Below are positions 7,952-16,807 of a stretch of DNA of 64,000 nucleotides, piece by piece (position 1 is the stretch's first letter; every line of letters starts with the position of its first letter). Made by a program: the position numbers and the translations under genes. A model generated the notes under the pieces. The model was not told the DNA's origin, searched no databases, and saw only the letters and a list, made by a program, of their open reading frames with translations. The DNA is from Streptomyces sp. NBC_00536 (GTDB taxonomy: Bacteria; Actinomycetota; Actinomycetes; Streptomycetales; Streptomycetaceae), in NCBI RefSeq assembly GCF_036346295.1, contig NZ_CP107819.1:7564001-7628000 (forward strand), given 5' to 3'.

Positions 7952-8736
7952 GCCCGTCGGAGTCGGCACCGGCGTTGGAACTGCGCGCCGAGGCCGTACG
8001 TTACGAGGTCGACGGGCACACCCTGCTGCACGGCGTCGACCTCGCCGCCCGCCCCGGCGAGACGGTCGGCGTGGTCGGTCCGAACGGCAGCGGCAAGACC
8101 ACCCTGCTGCGCTGCGTCCACGGCACCCTGCGGCCCACCGCCGGGCGGGTGGTGCTGGACGGCGTGGACGCGGCCTCGCTGGGCGTCAAGCAGCGGGCGC
8201 GCCGGATCGCGGTCGTACCGCAGGACGCGAGCGGCACCTTCGGGCTGACCGTGCGCGAGGTGGTGGCCATGGGGCGCAGTCCGCACAAACGGTTCTGGGA
8301 ACAGGACGGTCCGGGCGATGCACGGCGCGTCGCCGCCGCACTGGAGACGGTCGGCGCCGGGGAACTGGCCGAGCGCCGCTTCGACGAACTGTCCGGCGGC
8401 GAGCGCCAGCGCGCGCTGGTGGCCCGCGCCCTCGTCCAGGACACCGGCCTGCTCGCCCTCGACGAGCCGACCAATCACCTGGACATCCGCTACCAACTCG
8501 ACATCCTCGGCCTGGTCCGGGGCCTGTCCGCCACGGCCCTGCTGGTCCTGCACGACCTCAACCTCGCCGCGACCTTCTGCGACCGCCTGTACGTCCTGAA
8601 GGCGGGCCGGGCGGTGGCCTCCGGGACGCCGGAGGAGGTCCTGACGGAAGAACTGCTGGCCGAGGTGTACGGCGTGCGCACGCGGATCTCCGCCCATCCC
8701 ACCACGGGCGCGCCGAACATCGTCTACCTGCCCTGA
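7948..8736 (+). CDS. ABC transporter ATP-binding protein (BtuD/FecE-like)
   Basis: A 262-residue ATPase powering the importer. The ATG at 7948 overlaps the permease stop and is preferred over an in-frame upstream codon. Walker A is GPNGSGKTT, the Q-loop follows in VVPQDASGTFGL, the signature is LSGGERQRA, Walker B is LLALDEPTNHLD, and the switch His is in VLHDLNLA. All catalytic elements are intact. It ends the riboswitch-led operon and is followed within four bases by a strong hairpin. Confidence 0.94.
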   Translation: MSPSESAPALELRAEAVRYEVDGHTLLHGVDLAARPGETVGVVGPNGSGKTTLLRCVHGTLRPTAGRVVLDGVDAASLGVKQRARRIAVVPQDASGTFGLTVREVVAMGRSPHKRFWEQDGPGDARRVAAALETVGAGELAERRFDELSGGERQRALVARALVQDTGLLALDEPTNHLDIRYQLDILGLVRGLSATALLVLHDLNLAATFCDRLYVLKAGRAVASGTPEEVLTEELLAEVYGVRTRISAHPTTGAPNIVYLP

Positions 8737-8739
8737 GCG

Positions 8740-8789
8740 GGCGGGGCCGGGGGCGGCCCGCTGCGCGCAGCGTCGCCCCCGGCCCCGCC
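8740..8789. terminator. bidirectional terminator between convergent genes
   Basis: A perfect 16-bp inverted repeat: GGCGGGGCCGGGGGCG at 8740-8755 and its complement at 8774-8789, with an 18-base loop that itself contains CTGCGCGCAG. It lies between the ABC operon end and the convergent VOC gene. Confidence 0.85.
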
Positions 8790-8796
8790 GCGCCGC

Positions 8797-9192
8797 CTAT
8801 TCCGGGGTCGCGCCGCTGCCGTACGGCCGGGTGATGATCTCCATGCCGTGCCCGGACGGGTCCAGGAAGTACAGGCCCCGGCCCCCGTCGTTGTGGTTGA
8901 TCTCGCCGGGCTGCTTCTGCATGGGATCGGCGAAGTACGTGACGCCCGCCGCCCGGATCCGCGCGAACGACGCGTCAAACTCCTCCTCGGAGATGAGGAA
9001 GGCGTAGTGCTGCGGGGTGACGGTACCGGACGGCACGGTGGCGAAGTCCAGCTGGACGCCGTTGGCGGTGTCGACGGGGACGAACGGCCCCCACTCGGGG
9101 CCGACTTCGAGACCGAGGACGTGCGCCAGGAATTCGGCCGACTCCCGGTTGTTCCGGGAATGGATGATCGTGTGGTTCAACTCGACTGACAT
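8797..9192 (-). CDS. VOC-superfamily (glyoxalase/bleomycin-resistance fold) protein
   Basis: A 131-residue protein of the vicinal oxygen chelate superfamily. The ATG at 9192 is preferred over a TTG six codons upstream because GGAGG sits nine bases before it. The N-terminal beta-alpha-beta unit is VELNHTIIHSRNNRESAEFLAHVLGLEVG. The second module contains QHYAFLISEEEFDASFARIRAAGVTYFADP and ends DGGRGLYFLDPSGHGMEIITRPYG. His, His and Glu typical of metal ligands are present (NHT, QHY, MEI). The substrate cannot be told from sequence. It is monocistronic and convergent with the ABC operon. Confidence 0.85.
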   Translation of the reverse strand: MSVELNHTIIHSRNNRESAEFLAHVLGLEVGPEWGPFVPVDTANGVQLDFATVPSGTVTPQHYAFLISEEEFDASFARIRAAGVTYFADPMQKQPGEINHNDGGRGLYFLDPSGHGMEIITRPYGSGATPE

Positions 9193-9313
9193 GGGTGAAT
9201 GCCTCCGCAAGGCACCTCACGGCCACCTCCATGCCTCACCCGGACGGTGACCGGCACGCGATGACGTGAACGAGATCCTAAACGCCGACCCCGCCCGGGT
9301 CCACCCGGCCTCG

Positions 9314-10951
9314 TCACGAACCTCCGTACACCGTCTTGACGTTGTCCTGCGCGGGGTGCGTCCGGCCGGCCGGGCCCGCGGCGAACACCCGCAGCAGGTT
9401 CTCCGTCACCCGGGTGGTCAGCGCCCCCGCCCGCTCGTCCAGCCCGTGGTTGGCGCCGCTGCGCCCGTCGCCCTTCGCGTCCAGGGCCTCGACCCAGCGC
9501 ATGGTTCCGGTCGCGAAGACCCCGGCGCCGCTCGGCGTCGTGTAGTAGGCGGTGTCCTGGTGACTGGGCCGCCCCTCGCACACCACGGGGGAGTGGGCCA
9601 GTATCTCGATCGGCCGGGGGGTCGGGAACCCGGTGGAGACCTTGTCGTACTCCACGCCCACCAGGTGCGGGAACCGGTCGGTCGGCTTGACGCCCGTGCC
9701 CTCGAAGAGCCAGTGGCCGGGGTTGGTCACCACGTACGGGGCGTCCACCGGGTAGCCGTCGTAGATCACGCCCAGCAGCGAACTCTCCGGGTCCGCCCCG
9801 GGGGCGGTACGGAAGTCCACGGTCGCCGGATGACCGCGCTTGAAGCCCGGGTCCTGCTCGTAGGACGTCTTGTAGCAGACGACCGTACGGTCCGGTCCCA
9901 GCTCGCTCGCCTCCAGGCGGATGCGGCGGTAGCAGCAGTTCGCGCCGAGTATCGCGATGTTGCTCCCCGCGTCCCGGGCGGCCGTGATGTGCGCGCGCTG
10001 CTCGGGCGACCAGTATTCGTCGTGCCCGAGCGAGACGACCGCGGCGGCCCCCTCCAGCAGCCGCTTCTCGCGCGCCACGTCGGTGGTCGTGGTGTAGGCC
10101 AGGGGTATGCCGAGCCGCTCGGCCAGCGCGATCAGCGGAGCCTCGTAGACCAGGAACAGCCCCGCGCCGTCGTCGTACTCGTACGGCCGGTCGAAGGTCA
10201 CCGACAGGGACCGCGAGGCGAAGCCGCCGCTCGGGCCGTCGTAACTGCTGTATCCACCCCACTTGTTGTACGCCTGCCAGGTCGCCACCGCGTTGACGAT
10301 GACGGTACGGCCCCCGGTCGCCGCCGACCGCACGGTGACCGGGACGAACCGCTGGCCCTCGCCGCCCTGCGCGTCCAGGCGCAGCAGGTAGCTGCCCTCC
10401 GGCCAGTCCTTCGTCTCCACGGTGGTGGTGCGCGCCCACCGGGCCCGCACCATCCGGGTCCCCTGCTCCACCGCCGCCTCGGGCTGCCGGGCACCGGTGA
10501 TCGCCTGCGACCGCCACACCAGGCGGGCCCGCGCCCCGCCGTACCAGCCCATCCGGTAGGCGGAGACGGTGAACCGGGGCGCGGTGGTGGAGACGTGGAG
10601 CCCGAAGGACTCGCCCGGCAGGACGCTCACCCGGTCGGCGAAACCCTCGATCGCCCGCGCGGGTCCCGCCTTGGCCACGGCCCAGTCGGCGTTGCCCGGT
10701 CGTGCGTTCTCGGCCTTGACGTCGAAGCCGTGCGGCCCGGCCGGACCGCCGGGCGCGGCGGAACCGGATCCGGACGGCTTCGGGCCACCGCTCGACGGGT
10801 GGCCCGCGCCCGGGCCGTCGGCGGAGCCCGACCCGTCCGCGCAGCCTGCCACGGCGCCCAGCCCGGCCACGGTGGCCGCACCCGTCGCGATCGCGAGGAA
10901 ACGCCGCCTGCCCGCTCCTTCGCCGTCCCCTGCCCTGTGCTGTTGATCCAT
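9314..10951 (-). CDS. exported N,N-dimethylformamidase-beta-like protein (Tat lipoprotein)
   Basis: A 545-residue exported protein. The N-terminus has a twin-arginine signal (RRRFLAIATG) followed by a lipobox-like VAGC, so it is probably a Tat-exported lipoprotein. The C-terminal part resembles the large-subunit C-terminal domain of N,N-dimethylformamidase, with LGHDEYWSPEQRAHITAARDAGSNIAILGAN. This is a class I amidotransferase-like fold in which the expected Cys-His-Glu set is altered. An N-terminal beta-sandwich region contains GESFGLHVSTTAPRFTVSAYRMGWYGG. The real substrate is unknown; many Streptomyces homologues are annotated only by this domain. It lies 82 bp downstream of the polysaccharide lyase, on the same strand, so it may be co-transcribed with it. 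Confidence 0.75.
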   Translation of the reverse strand: MDQQHRAGDGEGAGRRRFLAIATGAATVAGLGAVAGCADGSGSADGPGAGHPSSGGPKPSGSGSAAPGGPAGPHGFDVKAENARPGNADWAVAKAGPARAIEGFADRVSVLPGESFGLHVSTTAPRFTVSAYRMGWYGGARARLVWRSQAITGARQPEAAVEQGTRMVRARWARTTTVETKDWPEGSYLLRLDAQGGEGQRFVPVTVRSAATGGRTVIVNAVATWQAYNKWGGYSSYDGPSGGFASRSLSVTFDRPYEYDDGAGLFLVYEAPLIALAERLGIPLAYTTTTDVAREKRLLEGAAAVVSLGHDEYWSPEQRAHITAARDAGSNIAILGANCCYRRIRLEASELGPDRTVVCYKTSYEQDPGFKRGHPATVDFRTAPGADPESSLLGVIYDGYPVDAPYVVTNPGHWLFEGTGVKPTDRFPHLVGVEYDKVSTGFPTPRPIEILAHSPVVCEGRPSHQDTAYYTTPSGAGVFATGTMRWVEALDAKGDGRSGANHGLDERAGALTTRVTENLLRVFAAGPAGRTHPAQDNVKTVYGGS

Positions 10952-11033
10952 GGAGGGCACGGTATGTCACCCGTTCGGCCCTATTCGAACCGGGCGCTGC
11001 GGTCCGTCCCCGAGGGCCCGGACCACCAGCTCG

Positions 11034-13427
11034 TCAGCCCAGGCGCACCACCACCTCCTGTGTCGCCCCCGCCGCCTGGGTGAGGTCGGCGAATCCCAGC
11101 CGGAGCACCGCGCCGGGGACGGCCGACACCACTCCGGCGGACCGGGTGACCACCTCGGTGACGGGCCGGTGCCACACCACGGTCAGCGCGGTCTGGGTCC
11201 GGGTCGGATCGCTGACGCGGACCGTCGCCGTCCCGTCCGGTCTCTCCCGGATGGTCACCGAACAGGGTCCGCCCGCCTCCACCGGGCCGGCCGTCCCGGC
11301 CTGCCAGAGGTTGACCCCGGTGAACCCCAGGGACGGCACATGCACGCCCTGGGCCACCTCCGAGTTGGCCAGGACCGTCAGCCAGCCCGCGGCGGCGGCC
11401 CGCGCCGAGGTCTGGGCCGCCGTGGCGCCCGGGAGTATCTGATGGACATACGACCCCGCGGTGGGATCGGTGCCGTGGTCGTACCAGAGCGTCAGATAGC
11501 GGCGGGTCAGCACGCTGGTGGAACCGCCCCGGTTGACATCGCTCCACCGTCCGTCGCGCTGCTCCCGCAGGGCCTTGAAGGTGCCCGCCCCCGACATGAC
11601 GTACCCGCCGAACCCCGCGATGTGCGCCCAGCCGGGGGAAGGGAAGACGGCCGACCAGCCGAGGGCGGTCGGCTGGACGGTGCCGCCGACGGTCAGCGCG
11701 TGCGTCCCGGTGGCCCCGAGATTGCGGTTGTCGACCACCGTCTCCACCACGGCGCCGTCCGTGGCCCGGATCCCCGCCCCCAGGCACACGATCGTGTCGG
11801 CCAGGAAGAACCAGGACTTGCGGGCCGTGAGGGTGCTGGACAGGCCCCGCAGGTGCTGGCCCACCGAGGCGAACTCCCCGTCGGTGGAACCGCCCACCCA
11901 CACGGCGTCCGGCCGGGAGGCCCCCCAGTCGCCTCCCGCGCCATCGGCCAGCACCTTGCGCGAGACGGTGGTTCCCGGCAGCCGGTACGGGTCCACGGTC
12001 GGCCAGAAGGCGTCCGCGTACTGGCCGTTCCCATAGGTGGCACCCCACCAGCAGAGCATGCCGCTGCCGGTGTGCCAGCCGCGCAGGTTCTCCCCGTTGC
12101 CCGTCTCGTAGTGGGTGATCCGGCGCGAGGCCATGGCCAGGGAAGCCGCCCAGTCGGGCCGCCGGTGCGTGGCCCGGTCCATCGCACCGAACAGCCGGTG
12201 GCCGACCGGCTCGGCCGCGGCCAGGACCGCCGGGTCCCCCTCGACCTCGGCCAGCCGGGCCAGCGAGGACAGGGGCAGGGATTCGTCCGCGAGCGGGCGG
12301 CTGTAGTAGTCCCGCGCCATCCAGCCCTTCACCAGCGCCCGCCAGCGGGCCCGCTCGGCCGCGCTCGCCCCCTCCCCGAGCAGCAGTATCCCGGCGAGCA
12401 CGGCATGGCCCCGGGCGTGGTCGTCCTGGCGGACCTGGCGGACGTCCGCCGCGGCCAGGCCCCGGCTGATCGCCCGGCCGGACACACAGTCCATGATCAG
12501 ACCGTTGAAAAGGAACGGGGCCCAGGCCCGCTCCACCGCGTCGAACACGATCTGCGCACCGGGATCGGTGAGGGCCCAGGGCGTCCCTTTGAGTACCCCC
12601 GACAGCAGGCCCAGACCACCGAGGAGCACCGCACCGTAGGTGCCCGAATACGGCACCCAGGAGTGCTGGATGAATGACCCGTCGCGGTACAGGCCGTCCC
12701 CCGAGGTGACGTAGGGGAAGACCGGAGCGAGGGCGTCCCGGGCCAGAGCGATCTTGGCCGACTGCTTGCCGACCACCCCGCGCACCGCCAGCACCCGGCA
12801 CAGGTCCACCCGGTTCGCACCGGTGCTCGTCCCGGTGTACGCGCCGACCGCGCTGTCCGGCACGAAATGGTCCACGGCCGCGCAGAAATCGGCGAGCTGC
12901 GCCGCCGACAGCTGGTCGTACAGCAGGACGCACAGGTCCAGCAGCGCCTGCGGCGCACCGATCTGCCAGCAGTACCAATTGCCGTACGGCGCCTGACCCG
13001 CGTGGTAGGCCCGCGCGTGCAGATGGTCGAGCCCCGTGAGCAGGCCCGCGCGCAGGGTGTCCGATCCGGTCACCCCCGTCCCTGGCCGGACATAGGCCTC
13101 CGCCATCGTCCGCAGCCGGTAGTAGCTCTGCATCAGCATCTCGGGATCGGTGGCGAACCCGAGATCGGGCCAGAGCGAACCACTGGCCGGGGCCATGGCC
13201 CCCAGCCAGCCCGCGGTCTGGTCACCCAGCGCGGCCAGCCGGGAGCGGAACGGCTCGGCCGCGGTGGGCAGATCACCGCCCAGGACCAGAGAGCGCCACA
13301 CCGACCGCATGCCGTCGTGGACGTCCCCCGCTGCCTCGGCGGCCGCCCGCCTGGCAGGCGTCCCGAGCAGGAACGCACCCCCGCCCGCGGTGGAGAGGAA
13401 GGAACGCCGACTCCATACTTCCGTCAT
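11034..13427 (-). CDS. secreted polysaccharide lyase family 8 (hyaluronan/chondroitin/xanthan lyase type)
   Basis: A 797-residue secreted lyase cleaving uronic-acid polysaccharides by beta-elimination. The ATG at 13427 follows AAAGGAG. A Tat signal (SRRSFLSTAGGGAFLLG) starts the protein. The alpha/alpha toroid domain carries the family 8 catalytic set: the Asn of GNWYCWQIGAP (about N150), ANRVDL (about N205), and His and Tyr of DGSFIQHSWVPYSGTYG (about H255 and Y264). GNGENLRGWHTGSGMLCWWG (about 435) leads into the beta-sandwich domain. Substrate within family 8 (hyaluronan, chondroitin sulfate or xanthan) cannot be fixed from sequence. It lies 63 bp downstream of the Gfo/DUF993/TIM operon on the same strand. 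Confidence 0.9.
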   Translation of the reverse strand: MTEVWSRRSFLSTAGGGAFLLGTPARRAAAEAAGDVHDGMRSVWRSLVLGGDLPTAAEPFRSRLAALGDQTAGWLGAMAPASGSLWPDLGFATDPEMLMQSYYRLRTMAEAYVRPGTGVTGSDTLRAGLLTGLDHLHARAYHAGQAPYGNWYCWQIGAPQALLDLCVLLYDQLSAAQLADFCAAVDHFVPDSAVGAYTGTSTGANRVDLCRVLAVRGVVGKQSAKIALARDALAPVFPYVTSGDGLYRDGSFIQHSWVPYSGTYGAVLLGGLGLLSGVLKGTPWALTDPGAQIVFDAVERAWAPFLFNGLIMDCVSGRAISRGLAAADVRQVRQDDHARGHAVLAGILLLGEGASAAERARWRALVKGWMARDYYSRPLADESLPLSSLARLAEVEGDPAVLAAAEPVGHRLFGAMDRATHRRPDWAASLAMASRRITHYETGNGENLRGWHTGSGMLCWWGATYGNGQYADAFWPTVDPYRLPGTTVSRKVLADGAGGDWGASRPDAVWVGGSTDGEFASVGQHLRGLSSTLTARKSWFFLADTIVCLGAGIRATDGAVVETVVDNRNLGATGTHALTVGGTVQPTALGWSAVFPSPGWAHIAGFGGYVMSGAGTFKALREQRDGRWSDVNRGGSTSVLTRRYLTLWYDHGTDPTAGSYVHQILPGATAAQTSARAAAAGWLTVLANSEVAQGVHVPSLGFTGVNLWQAGTAGPVEAGGPCSVTIRERPDGTATVRVSDPTRTQTALTVVWHRPVTEVVTRSAGVVSAVPGAVLRLGFADLTQAAGATQEVVVRLG

Positions 13428-13490
13428 CGCCAACTCCTTTCGGCCCGTGGATGCGTCGACTCGTCGCTTCAGGGGCCATCGACCGATCGG

Positions 13491-14324
13491 TCACTCGACA
13501 TGCTCGCGGTAGCGCTCGATCACCTCCCGCAGCACGTCCGCGCCGTCCCGGGCCCACAGGCCCGGCTGGAAGATCTCGACCTCGACCGGACCCCGGTACC
13601 CGGCCGCGTCGGCCAGCTCGCGGAAGGTTCGTAGGTCGATGCTTCCGTCGCCGAGCTGGCCACGGCCCAGCAACACGCCCTCGGGGAGCGGGGTGACCCA
13701 GTCCGCCACCTGCACGGACACGATCCGCCCGCCGGCACCGGCCCTGCGCAGCTCCGCGGGGAGCCGCTCGTCCCACCACAGGTGGTAGGCGTCGGCCACC
13801 ACCCCGACCTGCTCGGCCGGGAACTGCTCGGCGAGGTCCAGCGCCTGGCCGAGGGTGGACACCACGCACCGGTCCGACGCGAACATCGGATGCAGCGGCT
13901 CGATCCCCAGGCGCACCCCGTGCGCCGCCGCCCACGGGGCCAGCTCGCCCAGGATCGAGGCGATCCGCTGCCGTGCCCCGACCAGATCCCGGTCCCCTTC
14001 CGGCAGCCCGCCCGAGACCAGCACCAAGGTGTCGGCGCCCAGCTCGGCCGCCTCCGCCACGGCGCGGCGGTTGTCATCGAGCGCGGCCGCCCGCCCCCCG
14101 GGGTCGGCGGCGGTGAAGAACCCGCCGCGGCAGAGCGAACTGACCCGGATCCCCGCCTCCGCGACGAGCTTCGCGGTCTCCCGCACCCCGAAGGCCCGCA
14201 CCGGATCCCGCCACAGCCCGACGGCCGTCACTCCGGCGGCCGCGCACCCGGTCACCAGCTCCGGCACGGACCATTGCCGGATCGTCTCCTGATTGAGGCT
14301 CAGCCGGGCCGGGGCCCCCGTCAC
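13491..14324 (-). CDS. sugar phosphate isomerase/epimerase-like TIM-barrel protein
   Basis: A 277-residue xylose-isomerase-like TIM barrel (AP endonuclease 2 fold). The GTG start overlaps the DUF993 stop (GTGA), showing translational coupling. Metal-binding motifs expected of the family are visible: GIEPLHPMF (Glu and His), VGVVADAYHLWWDERL (Asp and His) and EVEIFQPGLW (Glu). Members isomerise or epimerise sugars, or perform the lyase step on 3-keto-sugars. Clustering with a Gfo/Idh/MocA oxidoreductase favours a role on an oxidised sugar intermediate, which is inference. It is the third gene of a divergent operon controlled, probably, by the neighbouring LacI regulator. Confidence 0.87.
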   Translation of the reverse strand: MTGAPARLSLNQETIRQWSVPELVTGCAAAGVTAVGLWRDPVRAFGVRETAKLVAEAGIRVSSLCRGGFFTAADPGGRAAALDDNRRAVAEAAELGADTLVLVSGGLPEGDRDLVGARQRIASILGELAPWAAAHGVRLGIEPLHPMFASDRCVVSTLGQALDLAEQFPAEQVGVVADAYHLWWDERLPAELRRAGAGGRIVSVQVADWVTPLPEGVLLGRGQLGDGSIDLRTFRELADAAGYRGPVEVEIFQPGLWARDGADVLREVIERYREHVE

Positions 14325-15475
14325 GAGGCCACCCCGTGAACCGCCAGCAGGCGTCGCATGCGCCGCTCCGCCCGCTCCGGGTCGGGGAACAGGCCGAGCT
14401 GATCGGCCTGTTCGTACGCGGTGGCGAGATGGGGGAGCGAGCGGGCCGACTGGAGCCCGCCCACCATCGTGAAATGGTCCTGGTGACCGGCCAGCCAGGC
14501 CAGGAACACCACCCCGGTCTTGTAGTAGCGGGTCGGCGGGGCGAACAGGTGCCGCGACAGACCCACCGTGGGGTCCAGCAGCGCCCGGAAAGCCGCGGGG
14601 TCGTCCCGGTCCAGGGCCACCGACGCGCGGGCGGCCAGTGGTGCGATCGGATCGAAGATGCCGAGCAGGGCGTCGCTCGCGTACTCCCCGTCCCCCGCGA
14701 TCAGTTCCGGATAGTGGTAGTCGTCTCCCGTGTAGCAGCGCACCCCGGCGGGGAGCCGACGGTGGAGGTCCACCTCGCGGCCGGCGTCCAGCAGGGACAC
14801 CTTGACGCCGTCCACCTTCTCCGGATGCTCGGCGATGATCTTCAGGAAGACATCGGTGGCGTCGTCCAGGCCGTGGTGGCCCCAGTAGCCGGTCAGCTCG
14901 GGGTCGAACATCGGGCCCAGCCAGTGCAGGACCACCGGCCGGGCGCTCTGGCCGAGCAGCCGCCCGTACACCTCCAGATAGTCCTCGGGACCACGGGCCG
15001 CGGCGGCCAGGGCCCGCGAGGCCATCAGCACCGCCGACGCACCGCATGCCTCGACGTGCGCCAGCTGCTCCTCGTAGGCGGCGGTGATCGCGGCGAGGGT
15101 GTGCGCGCCGCCGGGGAGCTGGTCGGTACCCGCGCCGCAGACGATCCGGCCGCCCACGGCCAGCGCGTCAACGGCGGACCGGCGGATCAGCTCCGCCGCG
15201 GCGGGCCAGTCCAGCCCCATCCCGCGCTGGGCGGTGTCCATCGCCTCGGCCACGCCCAGGCCCTGCGCCCACAACCGGTGCCGGAAGGAGAGCGTGCTGT
15301 CCCAGTCGACCACGGGCCGGGCTCCGGCACAGGCGGCCAGCGGATCGGCGACCACATGCGCGGCGGAGTAGAACCTGCGGCTGCGGGCCGGGAGGAAATT
15401 GAGCGGCGGCAACGGATCGCGACACGGTGCGTGGACGCGGAGCCCGCCGTCCGCCGAGGGGAGCCTGATGCTCAC
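14321..15475 (-). CDS. DUF993 family protein (dihydrodipicolinate synthase-like aldolase fold)
   Basis: A 384-residue protein of the DUF993 group, related to the DHDPS/N-acetylneuraminate lyase TIM-barrel superfamily. The GTG start at 15475 overlaps the preceding oxidoreductase stop (GTGA). Recognisable parts are GGRIVCGAGTDQLPGGAHTLAAITAAYEEQLAHVEACGASAVLMASRALA, where the superfamily substrate loop is usual. PVVLHWLGPMFDPELTGYWG and KVDGVKVSLLDAG follow, the latter giving a possible Schiff-base Lys. Its biochemical activity is not established. Position between an oxidoreductase and an isomerase-like protein suggests cleavage of a keto-acid or keto-sugar intermediate. Length is normal for the family. 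Confidence 0.82.
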   Translation of the reverse strand: MSIRLPSADGGLRVHAPCRDPLPPLNFLPARSRRFYSAAHVVADPLAACAGARPVVDWDSTLSFRHRLWAQGLGVAEAMDTAQRGMGLDWPAAAELIRRSAVDALAVGGRIVCGAGTDQLPGGAHTLAAITAAYEEQLAHVEACGASAVLMASRALAAAARGPEDYLEVYGRLLGQSARPVVLHWLGPMFDPELTGYWGHHGLDDATDVFLKIIAEHPEKVDGVKVSLLDAGREVDLHRRLPAGVRCYTGDDYHYPELIAGDGEYASDALLGIFDPIAPLAARASVALDRDDPAAFRALLDPTVGLSRHLFAPPTRYYKTGVVFLAWLAGHQDHFTMVGGLQSARSLPHLATAYEQADQLGLFPDPERAERRMRRLLAVHGVAS

Positions 15476-16623
15476 AGCGTCACCTCCGGAACCGGCAGCC
15501 GCCTGCCCTCGGCCGAGGAGCGCAGGCCCAGATCGGCCAGCTGTACCCCACGGGCGCCGGCGAGGAGGTCCCACTGCCAGGGATCGCCCCGCACCACGTG
15601 TCTCAGGAACAACTCCCACTGCGCCTTGAACCCGTTGTCCCAGGGGGTGTTGTCCGGGACCTGCTGCCACTGGGCGCGGAACGGCTCGGTCTGGGGCAGA
15701 TCCGGATTCCAGACGGGCTTGGGGGTCATGGCGCGGTGCTGGACGCGGCAGTCGCGCAGTCCGGCGACTGCCGATCCGTGCGTGCCGTCGACCTGGAACT
15801 CCACCAGCTCGTCCCGGTGGACCCGCACCGCCCACGAGGAGTTGATCTGGGCGACGGCGCCGCCCTCCAGCTCGAAGATCCCGTAGGCCGCGTCGTCCGC
15901 CGTGGCGTCATACGGCTTGCCGTCCTCGTTCCAGCGGCGGCCGATGTGCGTGCGGGTGAGCGCCTGCACCGTGCGGACCCGGCCGAACAGCTCGTGCAGC
16001 AGGTACTCCCAGTGGGGGAACATGTCGGCCACGATTCCGCCGCCGTCCTGCGACCGGTAGTTCCAGGAGGGCCGCTGGGCGGGCTGCCAGTCCCCCTCGA
16101 AGACCCAGTAGCCGAACTCGCCCCGGACCGAGAGGATCTCGCCGAAGAACCCACCGTCGATCAGCCGCTTCAGCTTCAGCAGCCCGGGCAGGAAGAGCTT
16201 GTCCTGGACCACCCCGTGTCTGACCCCGGCGGCCGCGGCGAGCCGGGCGAGGCGCAGCGAGGACTCGAAGGTGAGGGCGGTCGGCTTCTCGCAGTACACG
16301 TGCTTGCCCGCGGCGATGGCCCGGGCGAGGGCGGCTTCGCGGGCGCTGGTGACCTGGGCGTCGAAGTAGATCTCCACCTCGGGGTCGGCGAGGACCGACG
16401 CGAGGTCGGTGCTCACGTGCTCCAGGCCGTGTCGCTCGGCGAGGGCCCGGAGCGCCGCCTCGCGGCGGCCCACCAGCACCGGCTCGGGCCAGAGCACGGT
16501 GCCGTCGCCCAGGTCCAGGCCTCCCTGCTCGCGCAGCGCGAGCAGGGAGCGGACCAGATGCTGCCGGTACCCCATCCGCCCCGTCACGCCGTTCATGGCG
16601 ATCTTGATCGTCCTGCGTTCCAT
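15472..16623 (-). CDS. Gfo/Idh/MocA-family NAD(P)-dependent sugar oxidoreductase
   Basis: A 383-residue two-domain dehydrogenase. The ATG at 16623 is chosen over one seven codons upstream because GGGAGG lies five bases before it. The N-terminal Rossmann domain begins IKIAMNGVTGRMG. The conserved GKHVYCEKPTAL has the EKP motif whose Lys assists catalysis. The C-terminal alpha/beta domain follows, including GGGIVADMFPHWEYLLHELFG, with the family His in PHWEYLL. Members oxidise or reduce hydroxyls of sugars and inositols. It is the first gene of a three-gene coupled operon and is divergent from the LacI regulator, with a GAAAGCGCTTTC site 34 bp upstream of its start. Confidence 0.9.
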   Translation of the reverse strand: MERRTIKIAMNGVTGRMGYRQHLVRSLLALREQGGLDLGDGTVLWPEPVLVGRREAALRALAERHGLEHVSTDLASVLADPEVEIYFDAQVTSAREAALARAIAAGKHVYCEKPTALTFESSLRLARLAAAAGVRHGVVQDKLFLPGLLKLKRLIDGGFFGEILSVRGEFGYWVFEGDWQPAQRPSWNYRSQDGGGIVADMFPHWEYLLHELFGRVRTVQALTRTHIGRRWNEDGKPYDATADDAAYGIFELEGGAVAQINSSWAVRVHRDELVEFQVDGTHGSAVAGLRDCRVQHRAMTPKPVWNPDLPQTEPFRAQWQQVPDNTPWDNGFKAQWELFLRHVVRGDPWQWDLLAGARGVQLADLGLRSSAEGRRLPVPEVTL

Positions 16624-16656
16624 GCTGACCTCCCTCTGCGTCATCGGGCGCCGGTA

Positions 16657-16668
16657 GAAAGCGCTTTC
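16657..16668. promoter_or_regulatory. LacI-type operator, proximal to the oxidoreductase operon
   Basis: GAAAGCGCTTTC is a 12-bp perfect palindrome with the central CG typical of LacI-family operators. It lies 34 bp upstream of the Gfo/Idh/MocA start codon and 68 bp (centre to centre) from a second copy. Confidence 0.8.
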
Positions 16669-16722
16669 ACTCCGTTCAGGCTAGGGCCGGGGATCTCGCC
16701 GCGGCAAGACTCTTTCGGGTGA

Positions 16723-16738
16723 TAGAAAGCGCTTTCTA
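16723..16738. promoter_or_regulatory. LacI-type operator, proximal to the lacI-family gene
   Basis: TAGAAAGCGCTTTCTA is a 16-bp perfect palindrome with the same core as the site at 16657. It lies 70 bp before the LacI-family gene. Two operators in one divergent intergenic space suggest control of both operons by the adjacent repressor, possibly with looping. Confidence 0.82.
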
Positions 16739-16807
16739 AATTTGCGAGTATGGAGATCCACACACCGGATGAGACGATGACCCGGGCAGGACGGAAGGGG
16801 CGGAAAG

